Source: Acetivibrio alkalicellulosi (GTDB taxonomy: Bacteria; Bacillota; Clostridia; Acetivibrionales; Acetivibrionaceae). From it: 64,000 nucleotides of DNA. Positions within the stretch are counted from its first letter, which is position 1, and each line of letters starts with the position of its first letter. The notes under the pieces were generated by a model, which ran no database searches, was not told the DNA's origin, and saw only the letters and a list, made by a program, of their open reading frames with translations. Below are positions 27,199 through 36,628 of this stretch, one piece after another. The position numbers and the translations under genes are program-made. Where the stretch lies: positions 1,183,016 to 1,247,015 of the forward strand of contig VLTH01000002.1 in the NCBI GenBank assembly GCA_008125075.1. The letters run 5' to 3'.

Positions 27199-29229
27199 CT
27201 AATCTTTGTTATATAAAGGTATTTTTACGGATACTTTAAATAAGTCTCCATCAATTTCAACTTTAAAAAATCCTCCTTGAAGATGTGTTAAACTTTGAGC
27301 AATAGATAGTCCTAATCCACTTCCTTCAGTAGTTCTAGACTTATCACCTCTTACAAAACGCTCTGCTAACTGCTCTGGTTCAATATCTAAAGGAAAAGCA
27401 GATATGTTTTTTATAATAATTACTCCTTCTCCATTATCTTTAGTAATATTAATATACACACGGGAATTTCCCATAGAATACTTTATAACATTCGATAAAA
27501 GGTTTTCAATTATTCTCCACATATACTTTCCATCAGCTTTTACATTTACTGTTTCGTCGCAGAAATTAGTACGAACATCAAGATTGCATTTACTTATCTT
27601 TTCTTCATATTCACCACAGGCCTGCATGACAAGCTCCTGTAAATTAACCTTTTCTAGCTGTACTTCAAGATTTCCACTAGATGCCTTACTAGCCTCAATC
27701 AAATCTTCAATAAGCTGTTTTAGTCTTGCTGACTTATCTTCTAGTACTTTTACATATCCTTCAGCCTTTTTGTTACTCAAATTCTCCTTTTTTAATAAAT
27801 CAACATAGTTAACAATAGAGGTAAGAGGCGTTTTTAGATCATGTGATACATTTGTAATAAGTTCAGTCTTCATTCTCTCTCCTCTTATAGCATCGTCAAC
27901 AGCTTCTTTAAGGCCTCCTTGTATTTTTTTTATATCATGGATAAAACTCGAAAATACAGTAGAAACTTCGGAATCTTTCAGATCATACTCTAGATTACCT
28001 TTTGATATTTCTTCTACACCTCTCATAATTCGTGAAAGGGACATAAAAGGCTTTGTTATATAATAAATATACACCAAATTAAAAACCAATAAAATTATAG
28101 AGGATATTAAAACTCTTACGTCCATAAACATATAATAACCGTAACGATAGTTATCCATTATAAGACTAATTGTTATTGCCATTAAAATACCATTAATAAA
28201 TCCATAAACAAGTAAAGAAAATACGGTGAATACTTTTAATACTTTTCCATTTAAATATTCTTTTATATAAAGCTTATATTTAGCAAGCAAGTTATATATA
28301 AATGTATTTTTTAATATGTACCCATTTTTATATTGACGAGCAAATGATAAAATATATGAAATAACAAGAAATACACTTAAATTATACATAATAATGGTAA
28401 TGACCAAATATTTCAAATCATAATAATTTATTGTTCCTAAAACTCCTAATAATGAAATACCAATTAAAAAAAGAATAAACACTGTGTGTACATCTACATA
28501 TATTTTATCTATTAAATTCAAAGAAATTGATCCTTTTTCACTAGTACTTCCACAAACAACTACTAGGTAAATAAGACATATTATTATTATTATCAATAGA
28601 GCCAAAAATAGAAGTATTATATATTTATACTTTGTATTCATTCTTTCATATGATTCAAATCCTTCATAAAACAAATCTCCTTCTTCAAGTGGTTCCATAA
28701 CTGAAGCATAAACCTCATAATTAGTTCCTTTAAGCATTTTTGTTATGTCATTAGAATACAAGTAGCGATGATAATTATTATCATCATGTCTGCCAAGTTG
28801 AGTATAATGTACAAAAGCAGTCTGATTTCTTAACTTTTTAATTGGATTATCCTCATGAAAATTTGTATAAGTTTTTCCTGTATCTATATTTACAATATAG
28901 TATTTAAAATTAACTGTGTTTTTAAGTCTGTTTTTAATAATATGAAATTGAGTTAAGTCAACAGATTTTTCTTCTTCTGTCTTTTCAGATTTATTTATAT
29001 TATCTTCACTCACAAGCTTTACATTTAGTTCTATAGCATTATAAACCAATCTTTGAAATTCATAATTCATGCTACGTGTTTCAAAATAACTTTTTGTAGT
29101 ATAAAATTCCTGGTTATTCCCTAAATAAGTTATAGTTCCATATATACCCAAACTGCATAACCATATAATAATAACTGCAACAGACTTTGTAACAATAGAA
29201 TATTTAATATTTTTCAATTTTGTATCCAA
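27199..29229 (-). CDS. Sensor histidine kinase with many membrane segments
   Basis: The 676-residue kinase has a first membrane helix at about 13-35, an external region to about 200, and then a helix at about 205-227 followed by several more between 240 and 400, more than usual. A HAMP-like region leads to the H-box NVSHDLKTPLTSIVNY with His463. ATP-binding motifs follow: NLLSNVIKYS (N-box) and GSGLGLSIAQSL (G2 box). It starts with TTG behind AGGTGG and overlaps the response-regulator gene by 26 bp. The pair lies directly upstream of the giant gene, with only a promoter between. The stimulus is unknown. Confidence 0.92.
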   Translation of the reverse strand: MDTKLKNIKYSIVTKSVAVIIIWLCSLGIYGTITYLGNNQEFYTTKSYFETRSMNYEFQRLVYNAIELNVKLVSEDNINKSEKTEEEKSVDLTQFHIIKNRLKNTVNFKYYIVNIDTGKTYTNFHEDNPIKKLRNQTAFVHYTQLGRHDDNNYHRYLYSNDITKMLKGTNYEVYASVMEPLEEGDLFYEGFESYERMNTKYKYIILLFLALLIIIIICLIYLVVVCGSTSEKGSISLNLIDKIYVDVHTVFILFLIGISLLGVLGTINYYDLKYLVITIIMYNLSVFLVISYILSFARQYKNGYILKNTFIYNLLAKYKLYIKEYLNGKVLKVFTVFSLLVYGFINGILMAITISLIMDNYRYGYYMFMDVRVLISSIILLVFNLVYIYYITKPFMSLSRIMRGVEEISKGNLEYDLKDSEVSTVFSSFIHDIKKIQGGLKEAVDDAIRGERMKTELITNVSHDLKTPLTSIVNYVDLLKKENLSNKKAEGYVKVLEDKSARLKQLIEDLIEASKASSGNLEVQLEKVNLQELVMQACGEYEEKISKCNLDVRTNFCDETVNVKADGKYMWRIIENLLSNVIKYSMGNSRVYINITKDNGEGVIIIKNISAFPLDIEPEQLAERFVRGDKSRTTEGSGLGLSIAQSLTHLQGGFFKVEIDGDLFKVSVKIPLYNKD

Positions 29230-29899
29230 TGCCCCACACCACCTTTAAATATTTTGGTTCTTTCGGATTAATCTCAATCTTTTCTCTGATTCTCCTTATA
29301 TGTACTGAAACAGTATTATCAGATGAATATGCTGGCTCATTCCAAACACTTTCATAAATTTGATCTATAGAAAACACCTTGCCTGCATTTTCTAATAAAT
29401 ATAATACTATCCCATATTCTGTTGCTGTAAGTTTTATTGACTCTCCATCAATTTTTAATTCTTTAGCCTCTTTATCAAGCTCCATTCCCCCATTCTTTAA
29501 TACACTTTGCTTTTTTTCCATACTTCCAAGAATAGTATATCTGCGCATTTGTGATTTTACCCTGGCCATGAGTTCTAAAGGATTAAATGGCTTTGTCACA
29601 TAATCATCAGCACCAAAATTAAGCCCCGTTATCTTATCTGTATCCTCTGATTTTGCAGATAGTATTATTATGGGTATGTTTTGATTCTCACGAATTTTAA
29701 TAGTAGCATTAAGACCGTCTAATTCTGGCATCATTATATCTAAAAGTATAAGATGAACTTTTCTTTTAGATAATACATCTAAAGCCTGTTTTCCTGTAAA
29801 TGACTTTATAACATCATAGTTTTCCTGCTTTAAATAAATTTCAAGAGCATTTACTATATCCTTGTCATCATCACAAACTAGTACACTTAATTTTTCCAT
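29204..29899 (-). CDS. OmpR/PhoB-family response regulator
   Basis: The 231-residue regulator has a receiver domain (1-120) with the acidic pocket CDDDKD, phospho-acceptor Asp54 (LLDIMMPE), Thr/Ser switch (ILSAKS) and Lys in YVTKPFNPLE. The C-terminal winged helix (about 130-230) shows the usual SIDQIYESVWNE and DNTVSVHIRRIREKIE. It is the partner of the overlapping kinase. An ATG at 29899 follows GGAG. The nearest transcription unit downstream is the giant RHS gene, a possible target. Confidence 0.95.
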   Translation of the reverse strand: MEKLSVLVCDDDKDIVNALEIYLKQENYDVIKSFTGKQALDVLSKRKVHLILLDIMMPELDGLNATIKIRENQNIPIIILSAKSEDTDKITGLNFGADDYVTKPFNPLELMARVKSQMRRYTILGSMEKKQSVLKNGGMELDKEAKELKIDGESIKLTATEYGIVLYLLENAGKVFSIDQIYESVWNEPAYSSDNTVSVHIRRIREKIEINPKEPKYLKVVWGIGYKIEKY

Positions 29900-29968
29900 T
29901 AAACACTCTCCTTTTTATTTCAAATATTGTCTACAATAAAAATTATATCAATAATAACTTACAAAAAA

Positions 29969-30008
29969 CCTGATAAAAATCTTAAGATTTTCTTAAAACC
30001 TTTATCAG
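29969..30008. terminator. Hairpin close to the regulator promoter
   Basis: Arms CCTGATAAA and TTTATCAGG enclose an AT-rich loop with an inner AATCTTAAGATT palindrome. It may end transcription from murJ or act in the leader of the two-component operon. Confidence 0.4.
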
Positions 30009-30156
30009 GTACTTTACATAAAAGTATATATTCATTAGGATTGCTGAAAATGTAACATCCACTACTATTTTCACCACGGACCCTATTAGAAGTCTTAGAA
30101 GGTGGTGAAAGACTTATTTATAATCTTTTAAAACTAAATTTATCTTATTCTAAGAC

Positions 30157-30246
30157 TCCACCTTCTATAAGGTGGAGATCCTCTTATAAATCTTCAGGTG
30201 GAGTTGAGTCTCCATCTGAAGCCTCGATGTTTAGCTTTAGCTAAAC
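30157..30246. terminator. Three consecutive hairpins downstream of murJ
   Basis: Stems are TCCACCTT/AAGGTGGA (30157-30176), CTTCAGGTGGAG/CTCCATCTGAAG (30192-30221) and GTTTAGCT/AGCTAAAC (30229-30246). Together they probably end murJ transcription. Confidence 0.5.
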
Positions 30247-30269
30247 GAGTTCACTAAGTGTAATTCCTT

Positions 30270-31823
30270 CTAGATAAACTTCCTAATCTTTTTTGAAATC
30301 ATATCCTTTACGTAGTTTGCTTCTTCAACCTTAAATAACAAGACCACTCCAAAGTATACTGCTACGCCCACTAAAATTACTATAGATAAACTTATAATTT
30401 GCATAAGTTTAGAGCCACCATCAAACATAATATTATTTGTAAAATAAACCACTGCACCCATAATAAAAGAACCTGGAATTACCTTTAAAAAAAACGTCAT
30501 GAGCTTACTTAGATAAATCCCTTTAATTTTCTTATTTAAGAGCACAAGAAGTAAAAATGCATTTACAGCACTGACCAGTGAGTAAGACAAAGCCATTCCC
30601 CCTACTCCAAGTCCTGTAGTTCTTAAATACATACTTAATATAACATTTAAAATAATTGTACTAAGTCCAGTTAAAAGTGGTGTTAACGTATCGTTAATTG
30701 CATAAAACGCCCTATTCATTATTGTAACAATTGACTGACTTAAAAGAGCTATAGAAAAAAACATTAATATATTACCCACTAGAGGAATAATTCCTTCATC
30801 AAACTTTTTAATCTCAAATAATGTCCTTATTATTTCCTCCCTCAATACTATAAATCCTACGCCTGCTGGAATGGTAAGGAAAAGAACTGTTTTAATACTT
30901 TTAATAAGAGTAGTCTTATATTCAATTAGCTGACCTTTTGCAAAATAACCAGATAGTGTAGGAAGCATTGCTATACCCATACCCTGAGCAAATATTCCAT
31001 ATGGCATCTGCCATGTTCTGTCTGCCATATTAAGTGCAGTAACACTTCCATCACCAAAAAACATAGCAAAGGTAGCTGTGATAACTACATTTATCTGCAC
31101 AATGGCAGATGATATTAATGATGGTATTGCAAGTTTAAATAGTCTTAAAAATCCAGGGTGTTTAAGATATATTTTAAACCTGTAATGTTTAAGGTTTTTA
31201 ATTGCAAAAATAAGCTGAAATATAAAATATATAAAAGCACTTACCATAACTCCATAGGCAACAGCTTTTACACCTAATTTGCTTAAAAACAAAATGCTAA
31301 GAGCGCTTCCTATGTTGTATATAGACGGTCCATATGCAGCTGACGCAAACCTCTGATATGAATATAAAACACCATTAGAAAGACCTGCCAGCATTAAAAA
31401 CCCTACCGATGGCAGGAGAATCCTTGTCAACTCTATTGTAAGCTTGACTTGTTCCTCACTGTCTGATGCTCTTGCTATAAATGGTTCTAATAATGGAGCA
31501 AAAAGAATTCCCATAAAACAAATAACTGCCATTACAATAACTATAACATTTATAAATGTACCAACAGCTTTCCATCCATCACTCTCCTCTTTGTTAACAA
31601 TATAACCTGATAATACAGGAATAAGTGCTGCTGATATAGCTCCACCTACTAACAGATCATACATAAGGCCTGTTAATCTGAATGCATAATTATATGCATC
31701 TGCCACATAATCAACACCTATCATGTTTGGAACAAGCATCTCTCTGGCAAAACCTGTTAGTCTACTTACAACAATAGACGACATAACAATTGCTGCTGTG
31801 CCACCTAATCTTTTTTTATCCAA
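30270..31823 (-). CDS. murJ: Lipid II flippase MurJ (MviN family)
   Basis: The 517-residue polytopic membrane protein belongs to the MurJ/MviN branch of the MOP flippases, which move lipid II across the membrane for peptidoglycan synthesis. About 14 hydrophobic segments are visible. The N-terminus (SSIVVSRLTGFAREMLVP) and the YSYQRFASAAYGPSIYNI region are typical. It begins with TTG behind a perfect GGAGG and overlaps the end of cinA by 8 bp, so translation is coupled. Transcription probably ends at the hairpins just downstream. Confidence 0.93.
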   Translation of the reverse strand: MDKKRLGGTAAIVMSSIVVSRLTGFAREMLVPNMIGVDYVADAYNYAFRLTGLMYDLLVGGAISAALIPVLSGYIVNKEESDGWKAVGTFINVIVIVMAVICFMGILFAPLLEPFIARASDSEEQVKLTIELTRILLPSVGFLMLAGLSNGVLYSYQRFASAAYGPSIYNIGSALSILFLSKLGVKAVAYGVMVSAFIYFIFQLIFAIKNLKHYRFKIYLKHPGFLRLFKLAIPSLISSAIVQINVVITATFAMFFGDGSVTALNMADRTWQMPYGIFAQGMGIAMLPTLSGYFAKGQLIEYKTTLIKSIKTVLFLTIPAGVGFIVLREEIIRTLFEIKKFDEGIIPLVGNILMFFSIALLSQSIVTIMNRAFYAINDTLTPLLTGLSTIILNVILSMYLRTTGLGVGGMALSYSLVSAVNAFLLLVLLNKKIKGIYLSKLMTFFLKVIPGSFIMGAVVYFTNNIMFDGGSKLMQIISLSIVILVGVAVYFGVVLLFKVEEANYVKDMISKKIRKFI

Positions 31824-33060
31824 TTACAATTCCTCCAATTTGCCTTCTTATTAAGTCAAAAGCGTGGAGAACAGCTGCATTTCTTATTCTTTCTCTGTCT
31901 CCAAATAAATTCAGCTCTTTACATATTGTTTCCTTATCATGGGATAATGCTAAATAGACAAGTCCAACAGGTTTTTGGTCAGATCCACCTTCAGGTCCTG
32001 CAATTCCAGTAACCGAAAGGCCAAAATGGCACCCCGAAGTCTTCCTTATTCCATCTGCCATTTCAATTGCTGTTTGCCTGCTTACAGCCCCATATTTATT
32101 AATTGTACTTTGGTCAACTCCCAAATTTTCAATCTTGGAATTATTACTATAGGATATTATACCTCTGTCAAAAACATGGGATATCCCAGAAACTGATGTA
32201 AGTTTTGAGGAAATCAGTCCTCCTGTACAGGATTCTGCAATAGATATTGTTAGATTATTATCAATAAGTAATTTTGCAACCACTTCCTCTAATTCTTCAT
32301 TTTCAGTACTGTAAACACTGTCACCCAGTCTTTTTATTATTTCATCTTCAAAAGGTTTTATTTCTTTTAGTCCCTCATCAATAGTCTTTGACTTACAGGT
32401 AAGGCGTATGGTGACTTCTCCTGACTTTGCATAGGTAGCTATTGTTACCCTGTCTTGATTATCTATTAAATCCATTAGTATAGCCTCTAGTTTTGATTCA
32501 CCTATCCAAAAAGTCCTTATATACTTAGATACTATTTTAAAATTTGATTTTTCCTGAAGATAAGGTAGTACAACTTCATCAAACATAGGCCTCATTTCAT
32601 ATGGAGGTCCAGGTAAAATAACAGTTACCTTGCCCTTCTCTTCAATAATGCAACCTGGTGCTGTCCCCTTATTGTTTGGTATAACTATGCCATCTACAGG
32701 TAAGTATGCCTGTTTTACATTATTTTCAGTCATTTCTCTATTTAAATTTGAAAAAAAATCTTTTAATCTTTTATAGCTGTCTTCATGCAAAACCAACTTC
32801 TTTTTTAAAACCAGCGAAGCTATTTCCTTTGTAATATCATCCTTTGTAGGTCCAAGACCACCAGTCATAACAACCAGATCAGACCTTTCAAGGGCTAGTT
32901 TAATACTTTCCTCAAGCCTTTTAGGATTGTCACCTACCACACTATGAAAATATACATTTATGCCAATACTATTTAATTTATCCGATATATATTGAGCATT
33001 TGTATTTACTATCTGTCCCATAAGAAGCTCTGTCCCTACCGCTAAAATTTCTGCATTCAT
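31816..33060 (-). CDS. cinA: CinA family protein (MoaB-like plus nicotinamide-nucleotide amidase domains)
   Basis: Starting at the ATG at 33060, which has a GGAG site, gives 414 residues, the normal length. The upstream in-frame extension to 33165 has no such support. The N-terminal domain has MNAEILAVGTELLMGQI and VMTGGLGPTKDDIT, the MoCF/CinA signature linked to ADP-ribose pyrophosphatase activity. The C-terminal domain has ISIAESCTGGLISSKLT and GIAGPEGGSDQKPVG, the PncC-type NMN deamidase region. The protein works in pyridine-nucleotide salvage. It is co-transcribed with murJ. Confidence 0.94.
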   Translation of the reverse strand: MNAEILAVGTELLMGQIVNTNAQYISDKLNSIGINVYFHSVVGDNPKRLEESIKLALERSDLVVMTGGLGPTKDDITKEIASLVLKKKLVLHEDSYKRLKDFFSNLNREMTENNVKQAYLPVDGIVIPNNKGTAPGCIIEEKGKVTVILPGPPYEMRPMFDEVVLPYLQEKSNFKIVSKYIRTFWIGESKLEAILMDLIDNQDRVTIATYAKSGEVTIRLTCKSKTIDEGLKEIKPFEDEIIKRLGDSVYSTENEELEEVVAKLLIDNNLTISIAESCTGGLISSKLTSVSGISHVFDRGIISYSNNSKIENLGVDQSTINKYGAVSRQTAIEMADGIRKTSGCHFGLSVTGIAGPEGGSDQKPVGLVYLALSHDKETICKELNLFGDRERIRNAAVLHAFDLIRRQIGGIVIG

Positions 33061-33274
33061 TTTCTTTAATCTCCTATTTTTATATTGTTTTAAACATTTT
33101 ATAATTATATCAACAAAAATTTTAAAATTCAATGCACTTAGCTTACCCACAGATGTGTATAACAAAATTTAAGAAAAATATTCCAGAAACTCAAATTGCT
33201 CAGTCTAGAGGCTGTAAATGTTTCTTCCATATTTTTTTCAACTTAAAAACATGCACCCACTTACCACATTATGT

Positions 33275-33301
33275 TTTACTTTTTTAATTATGAGGTATAT
33301 T
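33275..33301 (+). promoter_or_regulatory. Possible promoter of ldh
   Basis: TTTACT (33275-33280) and TATATT (33296-33301) are spaced by 15 bp and lie about 38 bp before the start codon. The -35 match is weak. Confidence 0.35.
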
Positions 33302-33338
33302 ATAGTAGTTAGATAAATAACTAAGGGAGGATTATAAA

Positions 33339-34292
33339 ATGCTAAGTAAAGTAATAAAAAAAGTAACTGTAATAGGTGCTGGATTTGTGGGATCAACTAC
33401 AGCTTATACGTTAATGATAAGTGGACTTGTATCTGAAATTGTTTTAATTGACATAAATACAGAAAAAGCAGAAGGCGAAGTTATGGATATGAATCACGGT
33501 ATGCCTTTTGTAAGACCTGTAAAAATCTACAGTGGAAGTTATAGTGACTGTGCTGGTTCTGATATAATAATAATTACTGCCGGGGCAAATCAGAAAAAAG
33601 GCGAAACTAGAATAGATTTAGTAAAAAGAAATACAGAGATTTTTAGAGGCATAGTAGGTGAAGTTATAAAATATAGTACAGATTCAATACTTTTAGTTGT
33701 AACAAACCCGGTTGATATATTAACATATGTAACCTACAAACTTTCAGGTTTTCCAAAAAACAAAGTAATTGGTTCAGGTACTGTTTTGGACAGTGCAAGA
33801 TTTAGATATCTTATTGGTGACCATGTAGGAGTTGACACTAGAAACGTACATGCATATATATTAGGTGAGCATGGAGATACAGAGGTAGCTACATGGAGCC
33901 TTACAAACATTGCCGGAATACCTATGGAAATGTTTTGTAATGAATGTGGAAAGTGCAAAAGTGGATCTACTAAAGAAGAGATTTATGAAAATGTAAAAAA
34001 TGCAGCTTATCAAATAATAAATAAAAAAGGCGCAACCTACTACGCTGTTGCCCTTGCTGTAAGAAGAATAGTTGAAGCTATTGTGAGAAATGAAGACTCA
34101 ATCCTTACTGTATCAAGTCTTCTTGAAGGGCAATACGGTCTTTCCGATGTATGCCTTAGTGTTCCTACTCTAGTAAATAAAGATGGTATTGACAAAGTAC
34201 TTACCGTTCCTTTAAACTCTGAAGAAAAAAATAAGTTATTAGCATCAGGTAATTCCTTGAAAGAAATAATTAATTCCATAGACTTATTTTAA
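33339..34292 (+). CDS. ldh: L-lactate dehydrogenase
   Basis: The 317-residue enzyme reduces pyruvate to L-lactate with NADH. The Rossmann motif is [15 protein letters not shown] and the NAD-specific acidic residue lies in [13 protein letters not shown]. Substrate residues are seen in [11 protein letters not shown], and [11 protein letters not shown] and [12 protein letters not shown] follow. The catalytic pair is His178 in [13 protein letters not shown] with the preceding Asp. Length is standard. A strong AAGGGAGGA site precedes the ATG. It is transcribed alone, away from cinA, and a hairpin follows it. Confidence 0.96.
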   Translation: MLSKVIKKVTVIGAGFVGSTTAYTLMISGLVSEIVLIDINTEKAEGEVMDMNHGMPFVRPVKIYSGSYSDCAGSDIIIITAGANQKKGETRIDLVKRNTEIFRGIVGEVIKYSTDSILLVVTNPVDILTYVTYKLSGFPKNKVIGSGTVLDSARFRYLIGDHVGVDTRNVHAYILGEHGDTEVATWSLTNIAGIPMEMFCNECGKCKSGSTKEEIYENVKNAAYQIINKKGATYYAVALAVRRIVEAIVRNEDSILTVSSLLEGQYGLSDVCLSVPTLVNKDGIDKVLTVPLNSEEKNKLLASGNSLKEIINSIDLF

Positions 34293-34338
34293 ATCTTATA
34301 TTGATTTATTTCATAATTCCTTTATAATTTCATTATAG

Positions 34339-34387
34339 GGGATTTTTATTTTTATATAATAGTATTTATTGACAAAATAAAAATCCC
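34339..34387 (+). terminator. Hairpin downstream of ldh
   Basis: GGGATTTTTATTTT and AAAATAAAAATCCC form a long AT-rich stem with a loop of about 21 bases. Confidence 0.5.
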
Positions 34388-34448
34388 ATTTTTACATAAT
34401 GATGCATATTTATGAAGCTTAATTTTAAAAATCACAAAGGGGGAAAAT

Positions 34449-35405
34449 ATGAATAATTCTATTAATATACTAAACAAAATAGTAGCAAATATAGAAAATG
34501 TAATTGTGGGAAAAAAGAAACCTGTAGAATTAATCCTTATGTCTTTAATCTGTGATGGGCATGTTCTTATAGAAGATGTGCCTGGAGTTGGAAAAACCAG
34601 TATAGTATCCTGTCTTGCAAAGTCTATAAATTCATCTTTTAAAAGAATTCAATTTACACCTGATATACTTCCCTCTGATATAACAGGATTCACAATGTAT
34701 AATCAAAAAAGCGGTGAGTTTGTATATCATCCAGGAAGTATTATGAGTCAGATAATTCTTGCAGATGAAATAAACAGAACGTCTCCAAAAACACAGGCAA
34801 GTCTTCTTGAAGTTATGGAAGAAAAACAAGTAACAGTGGATGGTGTCACTTATAAAATGCCAACTCCTTTTATGGTTCTTGCTACTCAAAACCCTGTTGA
34901 ATATCTTGGAACATATCCTCTTCCAGAAGCACAATTAGATAGGTTTTTAATGAAGGTATCAATTGGATATCCAGATAGAGGCGAGGAGAGTCATATTCTT
35001 TCTAAATTTCAACTATCCAATCCTATTGATGTTTTAGAACCTGTTGCAGAGAGTGAAGAAATATTAAAACTACAAAATGAAGTTAGAAGTATTTATTCAG
35101 ATAAAACCATTAATGATTATATTGTAGATATTGTAAGTAAAACCAGAACACACCCCGACATACACTTAGGATCAAGCCCAAGGGGCTCTTTATCTTTACT
35201 TAGAGCTTCTCAGGCATGGGCATTATATAATAATAGAAACTATGTTATTCCTGAAGATGTTAAATACATGTGTGTGCCTGTTTTGTCCCATAGAATTGTT
35301 GTTAAACAAGAAGCACGGCTTAAAAAACTTTCTTCTGAAGAAATAATTTACTCTATATTAAACTCTGTAAAGGTTCCCCTGGTGAGTAGTTATGAAAAAG
35401 AATAG
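34449..35405 (+). CDS. MoxR-family AAA ATPase
   Basis: The 318-residue ATPase has Walker A (VPGVGKTS) at about residue 43, Walker B (ILADEINRTSP) and the sensor region ATQNPVEYLGTYPLPEAQLDRF. A lid domain follows. MoxR proteins act as chaperones that mature other proteins and are usually coupled to DUF58/VWA partners. The gene starts three genes in a row (MoxR, DUF58, transglutaminase) and overlaps the next by 14 bp. A strong AAAGGGGG site precedes the ATG. The client is unknown. Confidence 0.95.
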   Translation: MNNSINILNKIVANIENVIVGKKKPVELILMSLICDGHVLIEDVPGVGKTSIVSCLAKSINSSFKRIQFTPDILPSDITGFTMYNQKSGEFVYHPGSIMSQIILADEINRTSPKTQASLLEVMEEKQVTVDGVTYKMPTPFMVLATQNPVEYLGTYPLPEAQLDRFLMKVSIGYPDRGEESHILSKFQLSNPIDVLEPVAESEEILKLQNEVRSIYSDKTINDYIVDIVSKTRTHPDIHLGSSPRGSLSLLRASQAWALYNNRNYVIPEDVKYMCVPVLSHRIVVKQEARLKKLSSEEIIYSILNSVKVPLVSSYEKE

Positions 35406-36594
35406 AATTTTATATTTTAGCCTGTTTGCCTTGTCTTTGTTTTTTATATATTTTTATGGGGGTAAAATCCCCTATATGTTCTTTTATACTATTACTGTTA
35501 CATCACTATTCTCTGCTCTTTTAACAATTATAGCTTTTTTTAGATTTACCTATGTAGAGAACATTGACAAAATAAGTATTTTAAAAGGTGAAGAGTTTAA
35601 TTACTCTTTACAGGTATGCAACGAAGACTTTTTTCTCTATCCTTATGTGAAAATAAATTTTTGCACTAATGATATAGTATTTGACAAACAGTTTCAAACT
35701 GATGGTTTTTCTCTACCTCCATTTAAAAAGAAGACTTTTGAGTTTAGTGCTAAGCCTAAATATAGAGGTGAGTATTCCATTGGTATAAATTCAATAGAAT
35801 TTGAAGATTACCTGGGAATTTTAAAATTAAAGTATAAGCCAAATTTTGCAAAAATAATAAAAGTATATCCTCAAATAATTAAGCTTGATAGACTTGACTT
35901 AAAAACAATTTATCTTTCGGAAGCTCACTCTGTAACAAACCCTAAATCCGAAAGTTCTCACATAGTTTCGGATATTAGAAACTATGTATATGGAGACAGT
36001 ATTAAAAGAATACACTGGAAGCTTTCATCTAAAATGAATGAATTGCTTGTAAAAAATTTCGAGTCTACCTCAAAAGCAAACTCCGTTATTATTTTAGATT
36101 TAATGAAAAATAAGCATGAACAATATCAAAACTTATTAATTGAAGATAAGCTTATTGAGTGTGTTGTTGCCTTTATTTACTTTTTCCTAAACAACTGGAC
36201 TAATGTTAATCTAATATATTATAAAGATCATTTAATTCAGTATTCTGCAAAAAGCAGTCATCAGTTTTATGAAATTTATGACACCCTTTCAAAAATACAA
36301 TTTGATCAGGACGTTGATGTTAAAGATATTCTAAATATGTACGTTCAAAACAATAGTTTAAAAAAATCAAACATATTATTATTTACATCAAATGTAAATT
36401 ACGATTTATATGATGAATTATATAAATCAAAATTATCAGGATTTGATGTTAACTTAATTTATGTTTCCCCTGATAATGATTCTATTACCTATAGTAAAGA
36501 GACAGATGAAATGCTAAAAGAGCTACCTCAAATAGGAGTTGCCTCTTACAGGTTAAATACTGATGATGATATAAAAAAAGCCTTTTGTGTCTAG
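35392..36594 (+). CDS. DUF58-domain membrane protein
   Basis: The 400-residue protein starts with two membrane helices (about 5-22 and 28-50). An external or cytosolic beta-rich part follows, then the DUF58 signature VRNYVYGD-type motif (DIRNYVYGDSIKRIHWKLSS) near residue 195-220. The C-terminal part resembles a VWA fold. DUF58 proteins are regular partners of MoxR ATPases. It overlaps the MoxR gene by 14 bp and lies 34 bp before the transglutaminase gene. A role in envelope assembly is inferred from the family. Confidence 0.9.
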   Translation: MKKNRILYFSLFALSLFFIYFYGGKIPYMFFYTITVTSLFSALLTIIAFFRFTYVENIDKISILKGEEFNYSLQVCNEDFFLYPYVKINFCTNDIVFDKQFQTDGFSLPPFKKKTFEFSAKPKYRGEYSIGINSIEFEDYLGILKLKYKPNFAKIIKVYPQIIKLDRLDLKTIYLSEAHSVTNPKSESSHIVSDIRNYVYGDSIKRIHWKLSSKMNELLVKNFESTSKANSVIILDLMKNKHEQYQNLLIEDKLIECVVAFIYFFLNNWTNVNLIYYKDHLIQYSAKSSHQFYEIYDTLSKIQFDQDVDVKDILNMYVQNNSLKKSNILLFTSNVNYDLYDELYKSKLSGFDVNLIYVSPDNDSITYSKETDEMLKELPQIGVASYRLNTDDDIKKAFCV

Positions 36595-36628
36595 CATTAA
36601 AATGATTAAACTATTTGAGGTGATATAA

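Larger units (their letters stand above)
29900..30269. other. Intergenic region with several hairpins
   Basis: About 370 bp between murJ and the regulator gene, both on the minus strand. It contains three adjacent hairpins (30157-30246), a partial dispersed repeat (about 30033-30075) and a CCTGATAAA / TTTATCAGG hairpin (29969-30008). No coding frame is seen. Confidence 0.6.
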
